A DNA stretch of 64,000 nucleotides from Chloroflexota bacterium (lineage in GTDB: Bacteria > Chloroflexota > JAHJIN01), in the NCBI GenBank assembly GCA_018823415.1, contig JAHJIN010000431.1:1-64000 (forward strand). Direction: 5' to 3'. How positions within the stretch are numbered: the first letter of the stretch is position 1; every line of letters starts with the position of its first letter. A program made the position numbers and the translations under genes. The notes below the pieces were generated by a model, which saw only the letters and a program-made list of their open reading frames with translations, was not told where the DNA came from and ran no database searches. Shown here in pieces: positions 1-8,350 of this stretch.

Positions 1-911
1 CGTACGAGTGGACCATCTGGCTGGGGGGCTTGACGATCCACCTGCCCCAGTTCTTGGTCTGGCTCGGCCTCCAGTTGCCGCGGCACGGCGTGCTGGACGA
101 GTACTTTATGGCCCAGGATAACGGGACCGCCCAGCACCGCATCTTTGCCGTCACATTCCAAGACCCGGCCTCCACCGCGATTTGGAACATCGTCCGGGTG
201 GACCACAACGATACGGCGGCCTTCAAGCAGACGTTGCAGCAGCTGCAGCAAGTCGGCGTGCAGTTGCGGGCGACCCAGTCAGGCCTGGGCCTGGTCACCA
301 CGGATGGCTGGCCGGCGATCTTGAAAGCGGTGCGGGAAGAACTGGCGGGTACCATCCACCTGCTGTGCTACTTTCACGCCAAAAAGAACGTCTTCGAGAC
401 CCTGGAAAAGTACCGCCAGGCCCAGAAGTTGGCCGCCGACGCGCCAGAACTGGAGCAGTGGCGCCACGCTTTCTTCGCGGTATTGGAGGCGCCTACCGCC
501 AAGCTCTATCGGGCCCGCTTACGCCAACTGACCCAGCAGGTCGCTGGGGAGCCGCTCTTGTTGGCCCGCTGTCGGTCGTGGCAGAAAAAGAGCCACTACT
601 ACACCTGGCGTCTGCGTAGTCCGTTGCTGGCCGCGACCACCAGCCTGGTGGAGTTGACCTTCGAGCAACTCACCCGCAAGGTGGAGAGCCTGTATAGCTT
701 CCGGCGCTCCCAGTGCGATGCGGCCCACACATGCGCCTGCGCGCTGTGCAGGTGAAAGTCGCTCACTGTCTGGGCGCTGGTGCGGGACTTTGTCCCCTAC
801 CGGCCGGGGGCCCAGCACGCCGGCCAGAGTCCCGCCGAGTTGGCCGGGGTGGACCGCCAGGGGCTGCCCTGGTTGCAGTACCTCAACCGGCAATTGTCGG
901 CGGTGGCGTGA
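1..911 (+). pseudogene. DDE-type transposase remnant, 5' truncated by window edge, internal stop
   Basis: One reading frame is open from position 3 to a TGA at 753-755 and resumes in the same frame to a TGA at 909-911. The translated protein has the look of a DDE transposase: a first acidic site in MAQDNGT, a second in VTTDGWPAI, a CxxH-like CYFHAKKN just after it, and a basic C-terminal part with EQLTRKVESLYSFRRSQ. The start lies outside the window. The residues just before the stop (AHTCACALC) and just after it do not look like transposase, so a short foreign tract may have been inserted near 727-765, after which typical sequence (TVWALVRDFVPYRPG) returns. The element is therefore probably dead. 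The exact IS family cannot be fixed from this piece; no terminal inverted repeat was found to its right. Confidence 0.6.
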
Positions 912-1154
912 GGCCAGATGGAACGCGCACTCGCTGACCGCACCGGTCAGCCGAGTCCGCGTGGGTCCGGGCCGCCAGCAGCGCGGGCGGAGTCCCCAGC
1001 GGGGCCATTAACCGGCTACTGGCCCCCCGGTAAGCCCCGGGACCAGCTCTGGGGGGCTGGCTCGCGGGCCGCATGAGGCTGGACTACCTTACCCACCGAC
1101 TTTCAAACTATGCCGGCACGGATACACGGATGTCGCCGAATTCGTGCGTCCGTG
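912..1154. other. Intergenic stretch, no gene recognised
   Basis: GC-rich non-coding sequence between the transposase remnant and the end of the minus-strand membrane protein operon. It holds short repeats of CCGTGT / ACACGG around 1118-1172, of the kind common in intergenic DNA of these bacteria, and a G/C-rich region at 985-1070 able to fold into several hairpins. No credible start codon with ribosome binding site was seen. Confidence 0.4.
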
Positions 1155-2684
1155 TCAGAATCCGTGTCGAGCGAATATGATCGTCGTCTCGTCCTCGTAA
1201 CGACGCTCCCAGTTTGGCGAGGCCTCGGCAACCCCGATGAGAAGTGGTTGCCCGGCCCGGTCCAGCATCAGCATGTCGATGCCCCAATCGCTCAGCCGGT
1301 CTTCCCAATCATGGCAAGCAAGCGTAATGGCCAGATAGTCATCCCACACAGTTCCTGGGTATAGCTCGATACGCGTATCGACGAATACCGGCACATCGGG
1401 CGCAGCCCAAATGAGATAGCTGCCATAATCCATGAAATGGAACAGGTGGCCGGTCCAGCCACTCTGTTGGATAAAGGCGACGGCGCCCAGCGGCGTCTCC
1501 GGCGAGACCACCGGCCGTTTGGCCTCTGGCAGCGGCAGATTGACCTTGACCCACGGCAATGAGGCCACAATGGCGAGCGTGAGAAGAAACGCGAAAGCGG
1601 CATTGATCCAGGGGCGCGCCGGGGCCGGTTTACGCGGTCGAGCGAGCCACCGGTCCAGGCCCGGTAACCCATCTAGCCACGACTTGACCGCCGGCCAGAC
1701 GGCCGGGCCGTATCCGGCCACCAACGGCGCGGCCACCAGGCCCAGCCACAACTGGTTTCGCACCGCCGACACGCCCAGCCACAGAAATGCGCCATAGATG
1801 AGCAGGTCGGCAGGATCGGTCCGGCGACCACGCAGCACCAAGAGCAGGGCCACCAACCCGGCCACACCCAGAAAGGCCAGCCCGGCCGGGGTACGGATGT
1901 CGGTGGGGACCCATTCGGCCATGAGACCCTGGACGGCGGTGTTGGTCTGCAATTCGCCCACGTAACTGTAGATGAGCGGCCCCCGCGGGTTGACCAGCAT
2001 CGCCAGGAACAAGAGCACAGCCACGATGGTCAACAAACCCAGATTGCGCCACGACAGACACGTCGAACCCTGCCAGCGGACCAGGCGCTTGCCCGTTTCG
2101 CCGGCCAGCACCAGCACCGGCAGGGCAAATCCCAGCATGAACGCGCCGTGCAGGTTGACCCAGGCGACCATGAGGACCGGCAGCAGCGCGATCCCGGCCC
2201 GCTCGCCCCGGCAGTAACGCGTCAGGATGACCAGGAACACGGCAAATAACAGGATGGAGAATGTCTGCGGGCGCACGTTCCAGTTGCCAATCCCCACGAC
2301 TGCCGCCAACAGCGTCGCCAGCACCGCTAATCGCACGTGCCCGGCGATGCGCCAGCACAGCCACAGGATCAGCCCATAGGCCAGCGTGATGGCGAGGGCC
2401 TGCATGAGCACGACGAGTTCCAGCCCGCCCACGCGATAGGTGCCATAGAACAACAGCCCGGCCAGCCAGTTCTGGTAGGCGTATGGCTGCCCGGCCGCGG
2501 TGAACGAGAACAGGTCCGTGGCAGGTACTGTGCCGGTCCCGGCCACGATCTGGCCCACTCTCACGTGCCACCAAAAGTCCTGCGGCCGGATGGGGTGCGT
2601 GGAGACAAAGGCAAATATGCCACCCAGCGCTGCCAGCACCCACACCGGGTCCAACGGCGAGCGGCCGGCTCGCTCATTGCTCAT
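1155..2684 (-). CDS. Polytopic membrane protein, GT-C-like family (paralogue 2)
   Basis: 509 residues with about ten hydrophobic segments followed by a soluble C-terminal part. Near the N-terminus, after the first membrane segment, it has the motif RPQDFWWHVRVGQI, and then TDLFSFTAAGQPYAYQNWLA; an acidic/aromatic pattern in the first outer loop is typical of GT-C-fold glycosyltransferases that use lipid-linked donors. The C-terminal soluble part contains FVDTRIELYP and a final EDETTIIFARHGF. It is a clear paralogue of the gene just upstream, sharing the DFWWH motif, NWNVRPQ, AWVNLHGAF, VNPRG and VFVDTR blocks in the same order. Its ATG overlaps the stop of that gene by four bases (ATGA), so the two are translationally coupled. 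Substrate and role are unknown; a glycosyltransferase or membrane lipid/glycan function is an inference. Confidence 0.85.
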   Translation of the reverse strand: MSNERAGRSPLDPVWVLAALGGIFAFVSTHPIRPQDFWWHVRVGQIVAGTGTVPATDLFSFTAAGQPYAYQNWLAGLLFYGTYRVGGLELVVLMQALAITLAYGLILWLCWRIAGHVRLAVLATLLAAVVGIGNWNVRPQTFSILLFAVFLVILTRYCRGERAGIALLPVLMVAWVNLHGAFMLGFALPVLVLAGETGKRLVRWQGSTCLSWRNLGLLTIVAVLLFLAMLVNPRGPLIYSYVGELQTNTAVQGLMAEWVPTDIRTPAGLAFLGVAGLVALLLVLRGRRTDPADLLIYGAFLWLGVSAVRNQLWLGLVAAPLVAGYGPAVWPAVKSWLDGLPGLDRWLARPRKPAPARPWINAAFAFLLTLAIVASLPWVKVNLPLPEAKRPVVSPETPLGAVAFIQQSGWTGHLFHFMDYGSYLIWAAPDVPVFVDTRIELYPGTVWDDYLAITLACHDWEDRLSDWGIDMLMLDRAGQPLLIGVAEASPNWERRYEDETTIIFARHGF

Positions 2685-4291
2685 GGTGCGCCTCCGGTCC
2701 GGCAGTAGATGATGGTCACATCGTCCTCATAGACGTGCGCCCAGTTGGATGACGTGCTGACAACGGCGGTCAGACCGGCTAGGCCGCCCTTGTCCAGCAC
2801 CAGCGTGTCGATGGCATAGCGCGACAGCAACGCCTCCCAGTCGTGGCGGCCATAGCTCAGGGCCAGATAATCGTACCAGACGGCCGGCGGGTACAACTCC
2901 AACCGCGTGTCCACGAACACCGGCGCATACCCGTACAGCCGCCAGACGAAATAGGAACCGTAGGCTTCGGTGTGGAACATGCGAGCGCCGGGAGCCTGGG
3001 CGGCCAGATACTCGCCCGCGTCCACCGGCGTATCCGGCGAGATGAGGGCCAGGTTCCCGCGCAGGTCCGCCGGCACGATGGCCCCCAGGTCGAACCAGGG
3101 CAGGGCCACGACCGCGCCCAGCGCCAGCACGCCCAGCAGCGCCAGGTTGAGGGCCGCCGCCAGCGGTGCGGGGCGCCGGGGACCGGCCGCACGCCTGAAT
3201 CGCGCCGTGAGCCACGTCAGGTCCCACGTGTCCGAGCGCGCCGGGATCGCCGCCAGATAACCAGCCAGGATGGGGGCCATGAGCAGGCCGAACCATACGG
3301 TGCCCCGGATCGCGCTCAACCCCAGCCAGCCAAAGGCCAGCAGGAGCAGCAGGTCCGTCAGGTCGATGCGCCGGGCGCTATACACCAGCACGCCCAGGCA
3401 GAGCAGCGTGGCGGCAAAAAAAGCCATGCCGGCGAACTCGCGGGGTGACGTGGGCTGCCACTCGCGTCCCAGGGTTTGCGTGATCTCGTGGGTCTGGAAC
3501 TCGGAGAGGTACTGAACGATGCCCAGGCCCCGGGGATTGGCGAAACAGGCCAGCAAGCTCAACCCGGCGACGGCCGCCAGCTCGCCCAGTCGCCGCCAGG
3601 GCAGGGCCGACGCCGGGCGCAGGAGGCGTTTGAGCACCTCGCCGGCCAGCGTGAGGCCGATGAGGACCAGGCCCAGGGTGAAAGCGCCGTGGAGATTGAC
3701 CCACAGGGCCATAAGGACCGGCAGCGCCCAGATCCACCGCGTCCTCGCCGGCCGCGTCCCCATCTGCCGATTGCGCCAGACCCAGAGCGTGAGGCCAAAC
3801 AACGCGAACAGGGGATAAGAGAACGACTGGGGACGCACGTTCCAGTGGGCCACGGCGATGCCCACCATCAGGGCGGTGGTGAGGGCAGCCAGCCGGGCAT
3901 GATGGCTGGCGAGCCAGCCGTGCCAGCAGACCAGGGCCGTCGCCGCTGCCACCAGCACACCCTGCGCCACTGCAATCAACTCCAAACCGCCGACCGCATA
4001 GAGCATCTGGAACACGACTTCGGCCAGCCAGCTCTGATAGAGCCACGGCTGCCCATAGGCGGTAAAGGAGAACAGGTCGGTGGCCGGGATCTGGCCGGTG
4101 CCCAGGATGATCTCGCCCACTTTCATGTGCCACCAGAAATCATTAGGCCGGATGGGGTTCCGGCAGCCAAGGGCAAACGCGGCGACGACGACCAACCCCA
4201 CCCACAGCGTCTCGATGGACAGGAGCCACTGCCAACGCGAGGGAACCTGGTCAATCGTTGGGGAAAGCCGTGTCGTATTCACACTAGTCAT
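2681..4291 (-). CDS. Polytopic membrane protein, GT-C-like family (paralogue 1)
   Basis: 536 residues, about ten membrane-spanning segments and a C-terminal soluble domain. It contains the same ordered blocks as its downstream paralogue: RPNDFWWHMKVGEI, TDLFSFTAYGQPWLYQSWLAE, HWNVRPQSFSYPLFALF, ALWVNLHGAFTLG, CFANPRG and VFVDTRLELYPPAVWYDYLAL. The N-terminal 30 residues before the first membrane segment look cytoplasmic. The start overlaps the end of mutS by eight bases (ATGACTAG), and its end overlaps the next gene by four, so three genes form a tightly coupled unit. No function can be assigned; the DFWWH block may hold catalytic residues, by analogy with acidic motifs in GT-C enzymes. Confidence 0.85.
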   Translation of the reverse strand: MTSVNTTRLSPTIDQVPSRWQWLLSIETLWVGLVVVAAFALGCRNPIRPNDFWWHMKVGEIILGTGQIPATDLFSFTAYGQPWLYQSWLAEVVFQMLYAVGGLELIAVAQGVLVAAATALVCWHGWLASHHARLAALTTALMVGIAVAHWNVRPQSFSYPLFALFGLTLWVWRNRQMGTRPARTRWIWALPVLMALWVNLHGAFTLGLVLIGLTLAGEVLKRLLRPASALPWRRLGELAAVAGLSLLACFANPRGLGIVQYLSEFQTHEITQTLGREWQPTSPREFAGMAFFAATLLCLGVLVYSARRIDLTDLLLLLAFGWLGLSAIRGTVWFGLLMAPILAGYLAAIPARSDTWDLTWLTARFRRAAGPRRPAPLAAALNLALLGVLALGAVVALPWFDLGAIVPADLRGNLALISPDTPVDAGEYLAAQAPGARMFHTEAYGSYFVWRLYGYAPVFVDTRLELYPPAVWYDYLALSYGRHDWEALLSRYAIDTLVLDKGGLAGLTAVVSTSSNWAHVYEDDVTIIYCRTGGAP

Positions 4292-7200
4292 CCCGCACCT
4301 GTCGCTGCAGATCGTAGAGCTTGTTGATGGCCTCCAGGGGCGTCAATTCTTCCACCTTGAGCTCCCGGATCATGTCCACGACCGGGTGGGCCTCCGTAGG
4401 CATGAACGAAAGCTGCTGGGCGCGCAGATCCCGGCTCATGGCCTCGCGGCGGCGCTTTTCGTCGCCCAGGCTCTCCAGCTCGGCCAGCACGTCCTCGGCG
4501 CGGTGCGTCACGGCCCGGGGCACACCGGCCATGCGGGCCACATGGATGCCGTAGGACCGGTCGGCGGCGCCGGGCACTACCTGCCGCAGAAACACCACGT
4601 CGCTGCCTTCTTCCAGCACCGCCACGTTGAAATTGCGCACCCGGGGCAGCAGGCCCTCCAGCTCGGTCAGCTCGTGATAGTGCGTGGCAAAGATGGTCTT
4701 GGCTGCCACGCGGGGGTTGTTGTGCAAATACTCGACCACGGCCCGGGCGATGGCAACGCCGTCATAGGTGCTGGTGCCCCGGCCGATCTCGTCCAGGATG
4801 ATGAGGCTGCGCGGCGTGGCGTTTTGCAGGATCAGCGCCGTCTCGACCATCTCGACCATAAAGGTGCTCTGGCCGGTGGCAATGTCGTCCTGGGCGCCCA
4901 CGCGGGTAAAGATGCGGTCCATCAGGCCGATGGTGGCCGCATCGGCCGGGACAAAGCTGCCGATCTGGGCCATGAGGCAGATGAGAGCCGTTTGGCGGAG
5001 ATATGTAGAGTTATGGCTGACAAAACCATTCGCCACGTAAGCATGGTCTTTTGCAACGGAGAGGTCATACACTTCAGCTTCACCCGGGTCGACAGTTTCG
5101 ACCTCGTCATAGAAATACCGCTTTGCCTGCAAATCTTCCAATTCAGGGCATTCTACACCACTTTGGTAACAATAGGCAATCAGCTCATCCAGCTTGTCAT
5201 ACGAGATATTCCGGCCGCTAGGAATATAGGTGTAGAAAATCGAGTTGATACTCTTGTTGCGCTTCAACGCTACTGGTTTGTCCGTGGCAGCCACGATCCG
5301 TGCCTGAACTTGTTTGAGCAAGTTTGCCAGATGGGGAATACCACCAATGTTAGGCATTCGTAGATCAGATGCCAACTCGCTGCGCGCCCTTTTGCGTGGT
5401 AATCGAAATCCAACCTGTTGGTGAAAGGTAATTGCATCAGCACCATTGATCGAGACGCGATAGCTAGGTTTGGCCGTGGTCTCTTTTACTCGAAGCGGGG
5501 CGATGATGCCCAAGTTTAGTAAAAGCATCTGCACTTCTCGTGCCAGGCGGATGGAAGCGGTAGCAAGTCGGGCGTTGCCGTAGCGATTCTCTGCGTAACC
5601 ATCTGCATCGAACAATCCCTGTAAGAAAGCGGTCACGATGTGCTTGGGAGCCCTCAGAACGGACAGTGGCACGTGCTTCTCGTGCGCTCGGCCATATCCA
5701 AGGCCCAGATTAGCCAGGAAGACACGGATTTGCTTGCTGGTGACAAAGAAATCTTTGCCGTTTGCCTTGCAACCCACCTGGTAGCCAAAGAGCCGATCCA
5801 CGATGCGATGGTACTCGCCAGCGATGAAAGAATCCCCGGTAGATAACACGACACTGTTGCGATAGGTCAGGGTTCCATCACCAACTAACAGGCCCATCAT
5901 ATAAGCCAAGTCCTCGCTCAACTCATCTGGTAACCGATATCGCTTTGCCCTTTTTGACAATTCGGGAGCGGGGCAATCGATCCCCGTTGCCCGGCCCCAG
6001 AGATCGATTTGGCGTTCAATGGCGACTATGTCTCCTTCAGCGATATTTGCCAACTGTTTCCAACCTTCGCTTCCGTCGGGGTATCGCACCCAGACCTTGT
6101 GTTCAGGAGTGCCCTCCAAGTGGTATCCCCGGCGGGTAACAAGTTTAATCGTTGTTCTCTGCCCTCCCTTGTAAAAGTGGGTGGCATGGCTCTTGCCGGT
6201 CAGCCCGCGCACCCGGTTATTGATTTCGGTGAACTCGCCCTCGCGTGCATTGTTTGGCATCAAGTCCTTAATGGTTGTCAACCCGCGGTCAGTAAAGATC
6301 AACGTGTTACCAGTAACGCACTTGCCGGCCATGTTGGGGCCGGTCAGCAAGACGATCTGGCCCTCGGCGTTGCTCAGGTGCGCGTCGTTGGGGACGAACG
6401 GCTCGCCGGTGGTGAGCTCGACCACCGGATGCCGGCCGGCGGTGATGCGAATCTCGTCGCCGGCGGTGAGCGCCGGCCGCACGTAGCGGTTTCGCTCTGC
6501 CACCTCGGCCAGCGCCGCATAGACGTCCAGCTCGGCCAGGGCGTGGGCGGTGGCGGTGAGCCGGTCGGCGACAGCGGCTACCTGCTCCAGCACCTGGCGA
6601 TAGATGGCCGTCTCCAGGTCACCCATGCGTTCCTCGGCGTTGAGGATGCGGGCCTCGACTTCTTTGAGTTCCGGCGTGATGTATCGCTCGGCGTTGACGA
6701 GCGTTTGCTTGCGGATGTAATCGGCCGGGACCAGGTCCACGTTGGGCTTGGTCACCTCCAGATAGTAGCCAAAGACCTTGTTGTAGCCCACCTTTAATGA
6801 TTTGATGCCGGTGCGCTCGCGCTCGGTGCGCTCCAACCGGGCCACCCAGTCGCGGTCGCCCCGGGCCAGGGCGCGTACCCCGTCGAGTTCGGCGGAAAAG
6901 CCGGGCCGGATGGTGCCCTCCCCGGGCGTGGCCGGGGCGTCGTCGGCGATGGCCTGGGCGATGAGGCTGACGGTATCCGGGGCCGGGTCCAGGGCAGAGA
7001 TGACAGCCGACAGACGACCGCCGACCGCTGGTTTCACCGCCGAGTTCGCGGAGGACGCAGAGATATCTCGAGTAATCTCTGCGCTCTCTGCGTTCTCTGC
7101 GTTGAATTGGGAGCTTGGAGATTTCGATAGTTGTTCCAGCAAATCACGGAGGGCCGGGACCTGCTCCAGGCTTTCGCGCAGGGCGATGAGGGCACGCGGC

Positions 7201-8342
7201 CCGGCGATGCCCTGTGCCACCCGGCCGGTCAATCGCTCCAGATCCGCCACCTTGTGCAGCGCGGCGCGGACCTGGGCGCGGACGGTCACGTGGTCGTGGA
7301 GGGCGGCGACGGCGTCCTGCCGGGCCACCAGGGCGTCCAGGTCCAGGAGGGGTTGGTTGAGCCAGCGGCGCAGCAGCCGCCCGCCCATCGCCGTCTCGGT
7401 GGCGTCCAGCACCCACAGCAGCGAGCCTTTGAGCGCCCGGTCCCGGGTGGACTCGTTCAGTTCCAGGTTGCGGCGCGTGGCCGGGTCCAGCGTCATGAAC
7501 GCGGCGGTGGAATACGATTGCAGGCGGGTGAGCTGAGTCAGCGCGGCCGGCTGCGTCTCCTGGAGGTACTGAACCAGGGCGCCGGCGGCCCGGATGGCGG
7601 CCGGCCAGCCGGCGCACCCGTAGCCATCCAGCGTCGCCACGTCAAAGTGCTTGAGCAGTGCCTGCCGGGCCGTTTCCAGCTCAAAGCGCCAGGGGTCATA
7701 GGGGGTGAGGTGGGTGTGGTCAGGGAGAATCGCCCCCCACTCTCCGGCCCCGTGCGAAGCCTCCCGATGCGAAGCGAGGGTCTCCCCCTGAGAGGGGGAG
7801 GGGGGACCCTCAGCCGGCCACAGGCACTCCCGGGGCTGGAGGCGCTGGAGCTCCTGGGCGAGTTGGGCCTGGGCGTCGTCGCCGGCCCACTGGGTGGCGG
7901 CGAAATCGCCGGTGGTGATGTCGGCGTAGGCCAGGCCGGCCCGACCGCCCTGCGGGTCGAGGACCAGGGCCACCAGGTAATTATTGCGCCGCTGCTCCAG
8001 CAGGCTCTCCTCGACGACGGTGCCCGGCGTCACCACGCGCACAACCTCGCGGGGCATGAGGCCCTTGACCGCTTCGCCCACCTGCTCGCAAATCGCCACC
8101 TTGTAGCCCTTGTTGATGAGCTTGGCGATATAGCCCTCGGCGGCGTGGTAGGGGATGCCGGCCAGCGGGATGCGCTGGTTCGTGCCGATGTTGCGCGACG
8201 TAAGGACGATGTCCAACTCGCGGGCGGCGAGCTTGGCGTCCTCGTCAAAGGTCTCGTAAAAGTCGCCCAGCCGGAAAAAGAGGATGGCGTCCGGGTACTG
8301 GCGCTTGATCTGGAGGTATTGGCGACGGACGGGTGTGCTCAT
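4284..8342 (-). CDS. mutS: DNA mismatch repair protein MutS with in-frame intein
   Basis: The 1352-residue precursor becomes a MutS of 915 residues after removal of a 437-residue intein. The N-terminal mismatch-reading motif Phe28-Tyr29-Glu30 (GDFYETF) marks it as MutS1, the mispair sensor. Walker A is GPNMAGK at 668-674, where the intein interrupts before the Ser; Walker B is LIILDEIGRGTSTYDG. I start at ATG 8342, not at a longer in-frame ATG, because the longer form would overlap the upstream gene by 85 bases and the sequence TGAGGGA (stop of that gene plus ribosome site) sits just before 8342. Two stretches, near residues 178-201 and 410-447, look like repeat-derived inserts (PSPSQGETLASHREASHGAGE, and ENAESAEITRDISASSANSA) in known loop regions. 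It lies in an operon between a glutamine cyclotransferase and the membrane protein pair. Confidence 0.97.
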   Translation of the reverse strand: MSTPVRRQYLQIKRQYPDAILFFRLGDFYETFDEDAKLAARELDIVLTSRNIGTNQRIPLAGIPYHAAEGYIAKLINKGYKVAICEQVGEAVKGLMPREVVRVVTPGTVVEESLLEQRRNNYLVALVLDPQGGRAGLAYADITTGDFAATQWAGDDAQAQLAQELQRLQPRECLWPAEGPPSPSQGETLASHREASHGAGEWGAILPDHTHLTPYDPWRFELETARQALLKHFDVATLDGYGCAGWPAAIRAAGALVQYLQETQPAALTQLTRLQSYSTAAFMTLDPATRRNLELNESTRDRALKGSLLWVLDATETAMGGRLLRRWLNQPLLDLDALVARQDAVAALHDHVTVRAQVRAALHKVADLERLTGRVAQGIAGPRALIALRESLEQVPALRDLLEQLSKSPSSQFNAENAESAEITRDISASSANSAVKPAVGGRLSAVISALDPAPDTVSLIAQAIADDAPATPGEGTIRPGFSAELDGVRALARGDRDWVARLERTERERTGIKSLKVGYNKVFGYYLEVTKPNVDLVPADYIRKQTLVNAERYITPELKEVEARILNAEERMGDLETAIYRQVLEQVAAVADRLTATAHALAELDVYAALAEVAERNRYVRPALTAGDEIRITAGRHPVVELTTGEPFVPNDAHLSNAEGQIVLLTGPNMAGKCVTGNTLIFTDRGLTTIKDLMPNNAREGEFTEINNRVRGLTGKSHATHFYKGGQRTTIKLVTRRGYHLEGTPEHKVWVRYPDGSEGWKQLANIAEGDIVAIERQIDLWGRATGIDCPAPELSKRAKRYRLPDELSEDLAYMMGLLVGDGTLTYRNSVVLSTGDSFIAGEYHRIVDRLFGYQVGCKANGKDFFVTSKQIRVFLANLGLGYGRAHEKHVPLSVLRAPKHIVTAFLQGLFDADGYAENRYGNARLATASIRLAREVQMLLLNLGIIAPLRVKETTAKPSYRVSINGADAITFHQQVGFRLPRKRARSELASDLRMPNIGGIPHLANLLKQVQARIVAATDKPVALKRNKSINSIFYTYIPSGRNISYDKLDELIAYCYQSGVECPELEDLQAKRYFYDEVETVDPGEAEVYDLSVAKDHAYVANGFVSHNSTYLRQTALICLMAQIGSFVPADAATIGLMDRIFTRVGAQDDIATGQSTFMVEMVETALILQNATPRSLIILDEIGRGTSTYDGVAIARAVVEYLHNNPRVAAKTIFATHYHELTELEGLLPRVRNFNVAVLEEGSDVVFLRQVVPGAADRSYGIHVARMAGVPRAVTHRAEDVLAELESLGDEKRRREAMSRDLRAQQLSFMPTEAHPVVDMIRELKVEELTPLEAINKLYDLQRQVRDD
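5010..6320 (-). other. Intein with LAGLIDADG homing endonuclease, inserted in the MutS P-loop
   Basis: Encoded within mutS; residues 675-1111 of the precursor. The left splice point is GPNMAGK/CVTGNTLIF, with Cys as first intein residue; the right one is NGFVSHN/STYLRQ, with the His-Asn pair and Ser at +1. Block B is seen as GTPEHKVWV. Two dodecapeptide motifs of the LAGLIDADG type are present (YMMGLLVGDGT and LQGLFDADGYA), each ending in an acidic residue, so the endonuclease may be active. The penultimate block EVYDLSVAKDHAYVANGF precedes the HN. Its base composition is visibly more AT-rich than the flanking mutS exteins, as expected for a recently moved element. Insertion between Lys and Ser of Walker A would block ATP binding until splicing occurs. 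Confidence 0.95.
7004..7112. repeat. Palindromic repeat inserted in the mutS coding sequence
   Basis: A near-perfect palindrome centred on CTCGAG at 7067-7072, with arms built from CGCAGAG units, joined to a GCCGACCGC-rich tail. It is translated in frame as the odd segment ENAESAEITRDISASSANSA in MutS. Similar GCCGAC/GCGGTC material recurs in intergenic DNA at 15888-15947 and 23686-23750, which argues that this is an interspersed element rather than MutS-specific sequence. Confidence 0.65.
7741..7808. repeat. Second repeat-like insert in mutS
   Basis: Contains the inverted repeat TCCCCCTGAGAGGGGGA at about 7782-7798 and CGAAGC/GAAGCGAGG units. It translates in frame to a Ser/Pro/His-rich peptide (PSPSQGETLASHREASHGAGE) between the mismatch-binding and connector domains of MutS, where other MutS proteins have a short loop. 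This type of hairpin is common in intergenic repeats; here it seems to have been accepted as coding sequence. Confidence 0.5.
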
Positions 8343-8350
8343 CTGGTCCC

